Origin: Symbiodinium natans
Taxonomy: Eukaryota; Sar; Dinophyceae; Suessiales; Symbiodiniaceae
Reading direction: 5' to 3'
Length of the DNA: 40,000 nucleotides
NCBI GenBank assembly: GCA_905221605.1
Contig: CAJNDS010002276.1
Location: forward strand, 1-40,000
Part shown: positions 12,501-24,700 of the stretch, in pieces
Numbering within the stretch: position 1 is the first letter of the stretch
How the letters are laid out: every line of letters starts with the position of its first letter
Notes under the pieces: model-generated
What the model saw: the letters and a program-made list of their open reading frames with translations, nothing else
The model's database searches: none
What the model was told of the DNA's origin: nothing
Made by a program: the position numbers and the translations under genes

Positions 12501-15500
12501 GAGGACCGTTGAGGAATCGGACTACCAACTCAGCGATGTGGAGCTGGAGGAGTGCTTCAGAAGACCAAACACATTCAGAGGTCGAAGGGTGGTGTCGGTA
12601 GCGATTGGGGAAGCAGCATGCGGGTGGTTTTACCCAGTTTTCCACTCTCAGAGTTCCTTGTCTTGCTCATACATCTTTTTAGAGTCGAGATGTTTAACTG
12701 TTTGACACAACTCGAGCTTCTCATTCTCAACGATTCTCGGGGTTGGCGGGTATAATTCCTTTTCACCTTCTCTGTTCAAACCCTTCTCACTACCGTCTGA
12801 GGCTCGGGACTTTCACATCCCTCGTATCACAATTTAGGGCGGCTTGGCTTCAAGCCTGGGTTGCCCGTCTGGGCATCCTTCCCCCCCCCCCCCCCCGGCC
12901 CCCCCGCAGACCGGCAAGGCACAATCATTGTGGCATTCGATCTTGGCCGTACGTTCTAAGTCCTGCGGCTTCTTTTGCATGCCTCGCAGATGTTACAGCG
13001 TCGCTATATTTACTTTTTCTGGCTTCTTTCAGACGGGGGTGGGGGGGGGTGCGGGGGGTGGGAAAGCGATTTCATGAATTAAAGGGGGGGGGGGGGGGGG
13101 GGGCTTTCTCCTCCTATTTTTGTTCTGCTGCAATTCTGCCTTGTGGCTTCACTTCCTTCTACTTTGGCTACAGGGCTGTGTCTATGCAGGCTGGTTTGGC
13201 ACCGCCCCATGACCTTCCGAGCCGGTACACCCCCTCCTTAGGGCCTTGGGGTTCTTGCATTCCCAAAGAACATCTAGTAGAACAGCGGCTCCATAAGTGA
13301 GACTCGTCGTAGCTCCCCGCCATAAAACGAAAGTGCTTGGGAATTTTCGCGCGCCTTTCACATCTTTAGCGCCCGGAGCCCTGCATGACACATATCACGT
13401 CTCGGGCTTCAACAAGAGAAAAGGCGCCTGAAGCCTTCAAGGATGCCTTGTGGCCAGGCGCCGCGCTTTTGCTTTTAATTAAAGGGCCTGGGGGCCTTCG
13501 TTCTTGTCCCGGCTGCTCTTGGGTTCGCGCATGCGTCTTTTCGGGGGCGAGGGGGATTGGTGCAGGCACTGCTGTCGCGTTTATTGGGCTTTTGAATCTG
13601 GTCTTAAGGCTGAGGCGGCTTCGGAGTTCTTTTGTCGTCTTGGAGTGCTTTTGGGGGATATCTTGCTGTTTTAGAATTCTTGAGCGAAATGAATCAAATG
13701 AACGATAAAGCACATGGTACCTTTTCCACGCCACACAGCCCCCAGAATCCAAAGCCCCTGTTCAACCACAGATCACACAGAAAAAAGGATGGAACTTTTC
13801 ATCAACCGTATCATCCTGGAGTTTGGATCCTCTCTTATAAGCTGCACAACCTCTCCTTCGAAATTGGGCATAACAAGCCCGTGTCTCCGAAGCTTTTGCT
13901 CGTGATGGGTCGAACTCCCCCTTCTCTCCTTTTCCCGGCTCCAAGACTTCAAGACTAGTGCCTGCACACCGCATAAAGCCTTGTAGTGGCCCCCGGTGCG
14001 GTGCATCTAGCCGCCCCTCCCCGCCCGCGGTCAGACTGTACTTAACCCCCCCCCCCCCCCGGCTTCTCGCCCCACTCAACCATGGGGGTTTTTTGGCGAC
14101 CTGCTGCCCGCCTTGCTTTCCTTTCGTCCTTTTGGTTTTTCTTTTTGCTGTAAAAGAAACTGCTTACAGTAGCACTTTTGCGAGTGGCGTCAGGACTTGA
14201 CCCGAGCTCCTGGATCTAAGCCTGCCCTTCGGCTGTCCCTCCCAAGGACCCAAGAAAGAAGCAAACCGTGCGAAGGGCTCACACATATAGGCACACAGAA
14301 AAACGAGCCTCAGCTCACAGCAGCCCCCTCAAAAAACTCCCTGACTGCATCCGCAAAAAAAATGCTGCGACGTCTTCCTGCGCGGCTCGATCCCCTGGGC
14401 CCCCGCGCCGATGCCGTTGTTGACGAGCACCAGCGTCAGGCGGCGCAGCGCGCCGGCGCCGCCCAGCCGCTCAGGGCCTGCGCCAAACCAGCCGCCCCCT
14501 CGTTGCCTCGGCGCATGCGGGAGAGCGTGGCAGCTCCGAAGATCCCCCACAGACCCCTTCTTTTTCTCCCCTGTAAAGTTGGGGGGGGGGGGGGGGGGGG
14601 AGGCTTCGCAATTATAGGGTGCCTCTGTCGAAGAGTCGAAATACGCTCCGGGAACTTGAAGCTGCTTGCTGGGGTTCAAGAAATGGCGGGAAACCCTCCC
14701 TCTGACTCCTGGGCTTCAGCTTCTTCCAATTTCGACGATGGTCAACTCTACCATGCTTCCGGTGCGAGGCTGCAGGGTCGCGCACATATATCTCCCAAGA
14801 CCTCGAGTGACAAAGAGAAAAAGCTCCTCAAAGCAGCTATCCGAAAGACACCGAGAGACGTTATAGCTCCCCCTACCTTGGGCCCCACAACTCGGCATTC
14901 TTCCGGGGGCCCCGGGCCGAGCTCGTTCATGTCCAACTTCAGCACCAGCTCCTGGAGGGCGCAGAGATGCGCAGAGAGCTTGGAGATGTCGGCAGCAGGG
15001 AGCCGCAGGGCTGAAATCTGGTAACCTCTCGTGGGATTTTTGTTGTGCGCTTTGTTGTGCACAAGCTGCTTGGGCAATACACGCGCGACTTTTACAGGGA
15101 TTTCAGGCCGCCCTTCAACACCTTGTTTGGAGCCATAGGGCATGTGTTTGGCCAAAGTCTTCCGGGCGCTCCAACATTCTGGTCAAAACAAAACAACTCC
15201 GACGTGGCCACGGGAATTGGGCGAACATCCCTCCGAGGGCGGAAAAGTGCTTCTGGGGGTTCCTGCGGGGCTTTCGTCCCGACTTGTGCTTGTGCTGAAG
15301 TCAACTTGTGGGTTCGCCTAGAAGAAAGGATCTGCCTCATCCTGATTTGGGCGAGACTGTGCAAGCGCCTGACACAATTCCTTGCTGGATTCTGTCTACA
15401 AGTTGTGGCTGCTGAAATGGCCGACCAAAATTGAGTTTGAAGCCGCTTTGGGCTGCTGCTGCAGGGGGGAGGACCCTTCAAGCCTTAAACATAAGCTGCC

Positions 15501-15737
15501 CATTGAAGCCCACCTAACAAGCTGGCTTGAGCGGCTTTTGCCCACTTCCCTTGTGAAGCCCAAAAGCCCGTCCCCCTTTTGGACTTTTGGGCTGGGCGAT
15601 TAATTTTCATGGTGCAAGCAACGAAGGTCTCACCGAGAACCAAAAACGGTTTTTTCAAACCCAGGCTTCGGCTCCTCGAGGCGCAGGGGGGCCAGCGCCG
15701 TGGCCAGGGCTCCAGCGCCCTCTGCGCCTGCAGCGAA

Positions 15738-15770
<33 letters not shown>

Positions 15771-18675
15771 AAGCTCCAAGCGGGGTTCCGGACCAAGGCG
15801 GGAGGGGGGGGGGGGGGCGAAAGCAATCTCGTTGAAGGGGGGGGGTCGTGTGCAATTCTCCTCTTTGTTCTGCTGTGATTGTGTCGGCTACGAGCATCCC
15901 CACAGCGGAGGAGGGGTTAGGGCATTGGGGTTCTTGGATTCCCAAAGAACATCTAGTGGAACAGCGGCTCCATAAGTGAGACTCGTCGCAGCTCCCCGCC
16001 ATAAACCGAAAGTGCTTGGGATTTTCGCGCGCCTTTCACATCTTTAGCGCCCGGAGCCCTGCATGACACATATATCATGTCTCGAGCTTCAACAAGATAA
16101 AAGGCGCCTGAAGCCTTCAGGGACGCCCTGTGGCCAGGCACCGCGCTTTTGCTTTCTTCCTTCTTGTCCCGGCTGCTCTTGGCTTGGGTTCGCGCATGCG
16201 TCTTTCTGGGGGTGGGGGGTTGGTGCAGGCGCTGCTGTCGCGTTTATTGGGCTTTTGAATCTGGTCTTAAGGCTGAGGCGGCTTCGGAGTTCTTTTGTCG
16301 TCTTGGAGTGCTTTTGGGGGATATCTTGCTGTTTTAGAATTCTTGAGCGAAATGAATCAAATGAACGATAAAGCACATGGTACCTTTTCCACGCCACACA
16401 GCCCCCAGAATCCAAAGCCCCTGTTCAACCACAGAGCACACAGAAAAAAAGGATGGAACTTTTCATCAACCGTATCATCCTGGAGTTTGGATCCTCTCTT
16501 ATAAGCTGCACAACCTCTCCTTCGAAATTGGGCATAACAAGCCCGTGTCTCCGAAGCTTTTGCCCCCCCGCTGCGAAGCTGTCCACTCAACCATGGGGTT
16601 TTTTTGGCGACCTGCTGCCCGCCTTGCTTTCATATAGTCCTTTTGGTTTTTCTTCTTTGCTGTAAAAGAAACTGCTTAGCACTTTTGCGGGTGGCTTCAG
16701 GATTTGACCCAAGCTCCTAAGCCTGCCCTTCAGCTGTCACTCCCAAGAACCCAAGAAAAGCCTCAGCTCACAGCAGCCCCTCACTTCAAAAGCTCCCTGA
16801 CTGCATCCGCCAAAAAAATGCTGCGACGTCTTCCCGTGCGGCTCCACCCCTGGGCCCCCGCGCCGATGCCGTTGTCGAGAAGCACCAGCGTGAGGCGCCG
16901 CAGCGCGCCGGCGCCGCCCAGCCGCTCCAGGGCCTGCGCCAGGGCAGCCGCCCCCTCGTTGCCTCGGCGCATGCGGGAGAGTCTTGGCAGCTCCGAAGAT
17001 CTTCTTTACTCCCCTGTAAAGTCGGGGGGGTGAGGCTGTGGGAGCTTTGTAATTATAGAGTGCCTCTGTCGAAGAGTCGAAATCCACGCCGGGAACTTGA
17101 AGCTGCTTTATTGGGGTTCAAGAAATGGCGGCGTTGGCAGGTTGGGGCAAGGAGGGGGAGAGCAGAAAGCCTCCCTCTGAGGTGGAGCAAGTCTTGGAGG
17201 CTCCTGGGCTTCAGCTTCTTCCAATTTCGACGATGGTCAACTCTACCATGCTTGCGGTGCGAGGCTGCAAGGTCGCGCACATATCTCCCAACACCTCGAC
17301 AAACAAAGAGAGGGCTCCTCAAAGCAGCTATCCGAAAGACATCGAGAGACGTTATAGGCTCCCCCTACCTTGGGCCCCACAACTCCGGGGACCCCGGGCC
17401 AAGCTGGTTGGAATTCAGGCCCAGCACCAGCTCCTGGCAGGCGCAGAGGGCGCAGAGATGCGCAGAGAGCTTGGAGATGTCGGCAACCTCTCGTGGGGTT
17501 TGCGCGCTCTTTGTTGTGCGCAAGCTGCTTGGGCAATACACGCGCGACTTTTACAGGGATTGCAGGCCGCCCTTCAACACCTTGTTTGGAGCCATAGGGC
17601 ATGTGTTTGGCCAAAGTCTTCCGGGCGCTCCCACATCCTTGTCAAAACAAAACAACTCTGACGACGGGAATTGGGCGAACATCCCTCCGAGGGCGGAAAA
17701 GTGCTTCTGCGCGGGTTCCTGCGGGGCTTGTGGGTTCATCTTTCAAGCCCGCCTAGAAGAAAGGATCTGCCTCACCCTGATCTGGGCGAGACTGTGCAAG
17801 CGCCTGACACAATTCCTTGCTGGATTCTGTCTACAAGTTGTGGCTGCTGAAATGGCCGACCAAAAGAGTTTGAAGCCGCTTTGGGGTGCCGCTGCAGGGG
17901 GACCCTTCAAGCCGTAAACACAAAGCTGCCCATTGGAGCCCACCTAACAAGCTGGCTTGAGCAGCTTTTGCCCACTTCCCTTTGTGAAGCCCAAAAGCCC
18001 GTTCCCCATTTGGACTTTTGGGCTGGGCTATTCATTTTCAGAGTGCAAGCAACGAAGGTCTCACCGAAAGCCGACAACGGTTTTTCAAACCCTAACTTGG
18101 AGGAGGAGCACACAATATGACGAGCACAGCAGGTTTATGTGTTGGCCGTTCTCGGCTCCGCCACGCCGGCTCCTCGAGGCGCAGCGCGGCCAGGGCCGTG
18201 GCCAGGGCTCCAGCGCCCTCTGCGCCTGCAGTGATCCAAGAAGGGTTCATCAGGGCGAAGGGGTGGCGAAAGCATTTTCGTTGAAGGGCTGGAGTCGCGT
18301 TCAACTCTCTTTTTTGTTCTGCTGTGATTCTGCCGGCTTCCCTCCTTTGCTTTGGCTATTCAGGCGTGCTTTTCAGTGCAGTGCGCACTCGTGCTGGGGC
18401 CCTCTCTCTGAGGAAACCTCCTCCCAGTCCCGGCTCATGTCCAAGCTTCCTCCAGCTTTTCATTCTCTTTGATGGGGCTGACCGTCTATTTCCTGCAGGA
18501 TTCAGGACCCCTTGTCGGGGTCAGGTGGGTCAGGTGGGTTAGGTTCGATGGATGCGTCCAGACTCCCGTTGCTCTTCCTTCTTCCTGCTCCTTTCAGCCG
18601 AAGCTTTCTCTGCAACATTCTACAGTGCAACAAGTTGTGGGCAGGTAAAAAACTGTTTACCTTCAGGTTTGGGCA

Positions 18676-18737
<62 letters not shown>

Positions 18738-21700
18738 GCCCGACCCCCGTACTCCCTGCTGCGTGAGGGCCTTGGGGTTCGCTTTCACAAAGAACATATA
18801 GTGGGACAGCAACTCCAGAGTTGAGTCTCAAAACTGCCGACAACTGCACACTCCATCGCGTTGTCTGGCATCTTCGATTTGAGGATAAATGCTGAGCTTT
18901 TTAGTGGGATCTTCAATCTTTAATCTCCGATTTTAAGAGAATTCTATAAGTTGATGCTTTATGGTTTTACAGTTTTTTACTGTCCCTGGAAGCAACTTTT
19001 GGGGCCCTGGTCGGATCTGGTCGGCTCCTTTTGTTTCTCGAGAAACAAAAGAGACAAGCTGCGAGGAGTCGGCTTCGATTTGAGCAGGCCGCCTGACAGA
19101 GAACAAATGCGATTGTTTTGCGGGATGTTTGGGGTTGCGACTTCACGGGTCCCAAAGTTTCAACGGGCCCGTCGTGCGGCTTCTCATTGCGACTGGCATT
19201 GAGGTGTGCATGCTTCCGGCATGGATATCACATAACATCCGCTCCCAGCTCACTTTTGCAAGTTTTCCGGTTCTCGCTCTCCTTCACCCCGTTGGTGTTA
19301 GTTTTGTGGGTTGGATCTGGACGCTTCCTTGTTCGCTTCCCGAGTTGTGGTGTCAAGGCCCGACGCCAATGCCTTGCAAGTCTCAACTTCAACTTCGGAC
19401 TTGACTTCCTGATGCTCTGTCCGATAGAGGCAGAGCCCTCCCATTCCCATCACCATCGCATAGAGGAGGAGGCGGGCTTTAGGAAGACCAAAAAAATTAG
19501 AGGTCGAAGGGTGGTGTCGGTAGCGATTGGGAGAAGCAGGTGAAGAAGCCGTGGTGCATGCGAATGGTCTTTTCCCGGTATTCCACTCTTAGAAGTCCTC
19601 GTCTTGCTCATACATCTACATAGAGCTACTCCGAGATGTTTAAAACTGTTCAGCACGACTCGAGCTTCTAATTTTCGGCGATTCTCGGGGGTTGACAGGT
19701 TTCCTGTTTTTTTTTTTTTTTTTTTTTTGGGGGGGGGGGGGGGGCTGGAGTTGAAACCCTTCTCGCCGTTTGAGGCCGGAGACTGCAATCGACCGAACAC
19801 CCCATCAACCCCCAGCAGCTACCTGGGCTCAGCCAGCCTGTTTGATAGCCCGACCGAACTGCAACCTTTTTCATGTCAGTTTGTTGCTATCCTTGTCAAG
19901 AATAACAGTCGAACTCGAAGCAAGCCTGGGCTGAAAAAAGAAGCCCTGTCTTGAATCTTGGAAGCGCCCTCCCGGCCGGGACCCCCGAAACTCCTCTCAA
20001 TGGCCTCAAAGAAGTCGAACCCCCGAGTTGCTCGCTACTAGGAGTTTGGGATTCCTCAAGCCCCCCCTTCTGTCGAATGTAGCAATATCCCTTGTGGACA
20101 CACTTCGAGAAAAAACTGAAGCAACCAACATGAAGACAGCGATTTTCAAGAAAAGATGCGGGGGATCATGACTTCAGTTGAAGCATCACCAAGCCACCCC
20201 TCGTGCACGGGTTCTTCACACGGGAGCATACATGTCTCAAATTCTTCCGGCAAGCACGGGGAGACAGAGAATTAGAAGCTGGTGTTGCGTCTCAGTGAGA
20301 GATCAAAACGATTTCGTGAGTTGAACAGGGGGAGGGTTGAGTGGCGCGCTTTCTTTTTTGCCCGGCTGCGATTCTGCCTGTGGCTTCACTTCCTTGCTTT
20401 GGCTACAGGTCTGTGTCATCGTGGACTGCTTTTGCGAGTCATCTGGGAGTGTGGTTTTACGGGGGTTACCGGTTTGGAATGCTCCTGTCAGAGCTGTTGG
20501 AGGTGGTCTTTTGGCATGCTCTGATGTAGCCGCTGCTCTTGTCAACGGGCTCCGCGCTCGTCTGCAGAGCCCGGAAGCGCCGTTTGTAAGTTGCACCACG
20601 CAAAGAACTCCGTTCCCTGTCGCTGGTGCTCGCGGCTGGGCCCCCCCACCGACTTGGCCGTCTCGCAACTCCAGGTGCAGCACCCGGAGAGTCTTGGGCA
20701 GCGCCGCGGCCAGCATCTTCGCCCCCTCTGGGCCTCAGAACACGAGCGCATGTAGTCCAGGGCCTGGGGCGCTGGCTGCAAAAATCACGTCTGCTCGCAG
20801 CACGTTGCTCTTCGGGAAGAGCCCCTACTCCGATTCCTTCTTCGGCATCGCGACTGGGGTCCGGCGCCGATGGGGCTTTGGTTCAACTTGAGCACTAGCC
20901 TCTCGCGGCAGAGCAGGGCTCCTGCGGCACATGCTGGGGGCCAAACAAAGGGCATCAGTAAAAGGCCTCGCAGGGGAGCTGACCCTTTTTTGCCACACTA
21001 GAAGTCGTCACAGCTCGACTGTAGCACAAGCAGGAAGAGTCCTGGAAGAGCCCCTTAAACACGTTCTCTGCCCGATGTTGACACAACATTCAGAGGACAC
21101 GTTAAAGTTTCACGGTCCTTGGAAGGCCTCCATGTCCGCGGCCCCGAGTCGCACTTCTTTTTCCAGGTCCACCTCCAGCTCCGCCGCATGGGCCGTCTGC
21201 ATCATCAGCAGGTACCGCAAGGCCCCTGCACCCGTGTCATGTGCGGGGAAAGGGGGGTTGGGACAGATGGCTCTATTGGGTTCGGGGCCTCGGAGCATCG
21301 GCTGCTGCGTCGCCTTGCCGAAGGCCGCCTTCCAGCTGGGCGCGGCCTCGGCAGCTGACGGAAAACAGGAGGCAGGCAAAAAATCATTTCAGCAAATGGT
21401 CGCGCCCTCGCGTCCTTTTGCTTTCTGTGTTCTCCCCCCTCCTTCTTTGCTTCAGAGGGCGTAAGGCCCCGACTTCCTTCCAGGCCTGGATCGCACGCGG
21501 TCTCTCACTCTCACAGGACAAGGCACTCTGTAAGCTTGAAAAACGTCTTGACTCTCCCCTTTTCTCTCCCCCGTCTTTGGGGTCACGCCTCGGCGGCCAG
21601 GAACTCATGCATTCTGAGGTGGTAGAGCTGCACCTGGCGCAGCATCTTTCCTAGACTTTCTTTTGGAAGCTGCGAAAACCTGGAGCTTGGGACTTGGGAC

Positions 21701-24700
21701 TTCAGATTTTCCTTGGGCGCGGGCAAAAGGATGGCGGGGGCCATTTCTACATGGTCCCTAAAATTCATGGTTGTTTATTGTTTTCTTTTTCTACTCCTTA
21801 TTATCGCCAACTTATCGTTTGTCAGTGCCCTATACAACGTGGAGCGGCCAAGAGCACCACGTGCTGCCATACGACAAACACCCTGCAGAACGTTGTTCTT
21901 GTTGTTACTCCTTTTAGCGTCTTAAACGCTCGTCGTGGACACTCCTGGCGAAACCGCAAATGCACGTTTCTTTAGGACATCTGGGCCCAACAGCAACAAG
22001 CGCGGCGGGGGTCGCCGCCGACTGCCCGGTCACCGGCTCGAAGAAGCGCAGGTGACTGAGCTGGGCTTCCCGGAAGACGGCCTCAGGAGCGCAAGCGGTG
22101 TCGGTCGCCCTCAAAGAGCAGCACCTATAATATATACCCTTGGCCCTTGGCTGACAGAGTCCCGGCGATGCAACCAGCCTGGTTGGTGAAGTCTGCGAAG
22201 TCCGACTCGCGCAGCAGCCGATGGCCCGCCTGCCGCTGGTTCGCGGGTGCAGCACGCGAAAGCAGTTCGCAAGGACAGCCAGCTGCATAGCTGCAGTGCT
22301 CACCACGCAGTTCTGCGGGAGTCGGCCCGTGATGGCATGTGGGCACGTGGGCGCTGCGTTGCTACGCCTGGAGCTTGGCCAGGCAGAGCGGGGCGAGGTC
22401 CGCCCGCAGGTTCCGGCCTTCCGTGCGCAGCTCCGCCTGCGAAAGTTGCCCCGAGTGCACAAGGGTGTTGTTCTTGGGGTTCTTCCCGCGCAGATTCCCC
22501 CCCCCTTTAATATGGGAGCTGCCTGTCCGACTCGACCGGGTTTTCGACTTCCACACTTTCACGCTGGTCACAATGGTCACACTACACAGACCGCAGATGG
22601 AGAACAGATGAAGACGGGAGACTTTGGCTGGAAATTTTCGAAAATGTCTGGCCAGTCCCAAATCCCGGTGCTCATTTTCTGCGTTTGCGGTGTTCTGCCA
22701 ACATCGCCTTTCAGCAAAAGACCCGGGTGCCCAGACAAAAAACCAACATCAGCGCTAAGAGCTCCAGTGTCCATGGTTTGTGAGCCATGCGCAGCAGGCA
22801 GAACGGTTTCGGGCCCATGATTTGAGGTGCAGTGAAGTCGGAGGGCGCCTGTAGCAGCAACGTCGCCACTGCATGCTGCATCAGCACCAGCTCCGCCGTC
22901 ACTGCATCGAGCTTCTCCTGCGGACGTCTTCCGCAACGCTGCGCTTTGCGAGGTCCTTCGGTCCTCGTTCTGCTCGCGGTAGGTACCTAAGCTACTATCA
23001 GGTGGGAAGGCTACCCAACTTTGACAGCTGTTTGCGTGAGGAAGATGCCCAGAATGCTAGCCATCAGCGGCGTCTGCCAGACCTGCTCTCAGGGGAAGCA
23101 TCTGCACTCTGCCGCGGAGCATATGCTGCTACCATCACGGCGCCAGAATCTTTAAGCATTATAATTTGACGATACACAGCTTCAGGGCAGTCCCTACAGC
23201 GACGTGAAGAATGTCCTATCCTGCGCGCTCGTGTCGGAGTTGCCATATGTGCACACGATCCCCCTTTCAAATCTACGCGTGTCTGAGTCGAGGTGCCGCT
23301 GCGGGAAGTGCTTGCAGCTCCTCCTCTTCGTAGTTTGAGATCCTGCCGGAGTCACAGCCTAGCAACCTCCCAACTTCTCCAGCAAGCACAACAGCCGTGC
23401 ATCCGTCGCAGGTCAAAGACCTTGCCAAGCCCGGGGGCCTCGAGGCCACCTCGGTGCTCAGCTGGGGGATCTCCAGCGTGGCAAAGCCGAACCTCGGAGT
23501 CTGCTGCAGAGCTTATGATGTGATGTTGCAACCGAGATTTTCGATTTTGCCGGCCAAGGCTGGAGCTGCATGGACAGCTCAGCCTGGATGGTGACCTCGC
23601 TCAGTGTCCTGGGGCAGGTGACCTCCATGCCCAGGGCAATCTCGAAGCAGCCTCCAGCCAGAGGCCACCGCACCACCACTTCCATCTGCTCTAATAACTG
23701 CGTGGAACTTCCTTCGACACTATTGCCGAGAGGCCGTCGAAAGGGAGGAGCTCCACGACATGCTCACTTCCGAACTCGACAGCGTCGCCTCCCGTCACCC
23801 CGCCCCGTGCAACCCGCAAACCGCAGGCTTTGGGGGACCCGGGCTTCGGTAGTCGAATCTGGGACGAACGAAGACCGATGCTCGCTGGGAAAGCTTTTCG
23901 GTAGAATCTGAGCCGATCAAGCAACACGAAAGCAATAGCTTTGTATGGATAAAATCAGAGATTTATGCGGCAACCATTGCTCTCACAGCTCAGCTTTCTC
24001 TTGCATGTGGCATGTGGAAATTCGCAGATCGATAGCTTCCTTGTTGATCCCGCTTTGGTCCTTAGCCAGGGGCAACCTTTCCAAACCCACATGAAATTGG
24101 CAAGACATGCCAGGTTCAGGTTTGCCGGCGAAACGAACTGAAGCGAAAGGATATGTCGAGACTTTCGTTGAGCTACCCTTGCTTCTGTGGTTGTGTCTCT
24201 GCAGGGATCCCCTCATGCACCATCCTTCACCGACATCATGACGCCAGTCGGATTCTGAAAAGCTTACCCCGTGAACTCGACTTAAAGTGCGGCATCAAGG
24301 GGGTTTGTAAAAATGACTTTGAACTTTTTTCGACTTTGGCTTTCTGGTTGGGGAGAAAAAGCAAAGGCAAAACCATTGATGGTCATTCATGGTTCTGCAG
24401 GGGCGCCTGTATGGAGGTTTCCGTAGGAGTGGGTGCTGCTATATGCAGTTCAACCCTTTCTTCATTCAGTCGGGAAGGACATCTTTGGAAGAATACGGCA
24501 TGGGAATGTTCGGATTTAAATCTTCCCGTCGGACTTGGAAACGGGAAAGCCCGGGTTCGAATCTTGGACACAGGCATGGCGGATTTGAATCCTTCCCCCT
24601 TCCCGTGGGACTTGGAAACGGTCATGGCTTTGGAAACGGGCATGGCCGGATTTGAATCCGAGCGTGGGACTTGGAAGGAAGAAAAAGGAAGGACAAGTGA

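Larger units (their letters stand above)
9443..13602. repeat. Block C (long type, empty insertion site)
   Basis: Block C is nearly identical to block B except that it lacks the insertion. It keeps GTGGCCAC near 11060, which B and E have lost, and retains a 57-bp segment missing from B. It holds X, Y and Z exons at 10198-10361, 10739-10870 and 11573-11633. Confidence 0.85.
13603..16264. repeat. Block D (short type)
   Basis: Block D resembles A over most of its length, including the A-type segment at 15260-15310. Its left end (13603-13960) is closest to C and its right end is like A. It carries a 32-nt poly-G run and a second G-rich run. Its X exon has lost two single bases relative to A, B and C. 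Confidence 0.85.
1530..20425. repeat. Tandem array of five LRR-exon-bearing blocks (A-E)
   Basis: The same marker sequence, GGCTTCGGAGTTCTTTTGTC, recurs near 1546, 4238, 9457, 13617 and 16280 in one orientation, and whole blocks align between these points. Spacings are about 2.69, 5.22, 4.16 and 2.66 kb. The last block ends where similarity to 13060-13170 stops near 20.4 kb. Each block holds three LRR-like exons on the minus strand. Long blocks (B, C, E) carry about 1.5-2.5 kb more than short ones (A, D) after the Z exon. Confidence 0.9.
16265..20425. repeat. Block E (long type, mosaic and diverged)
   Basis: The left part (to about 17480) matches A, including the extra residues in the Y exon. 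The middle part (17490-18540) matches B and C. The right part (18540-20425) aligns only in patches to the long-type extension of B and C and is the most diverged copy. A 59-nt poly-C tract replaces the shorter C run of B and C. Confidence 0.75.

Noticed and set aside
21694-21975. Plus-strand frame with a hydrophobic stretch (LLLIIANLSFVSAL)
   Set aside because: Lies opposite intronic sequence of the minus-strand gene, with no splice support or recognisable family.
24541-24600. tRNA or tRNA-derived SINE, from GGGTTCGAATC and GGATTTGAATCC (B-box-like)
   Set aside because: No A-box, no cloverleaf and no 3' tail; the word is part of the 209-bp palindromic unit.
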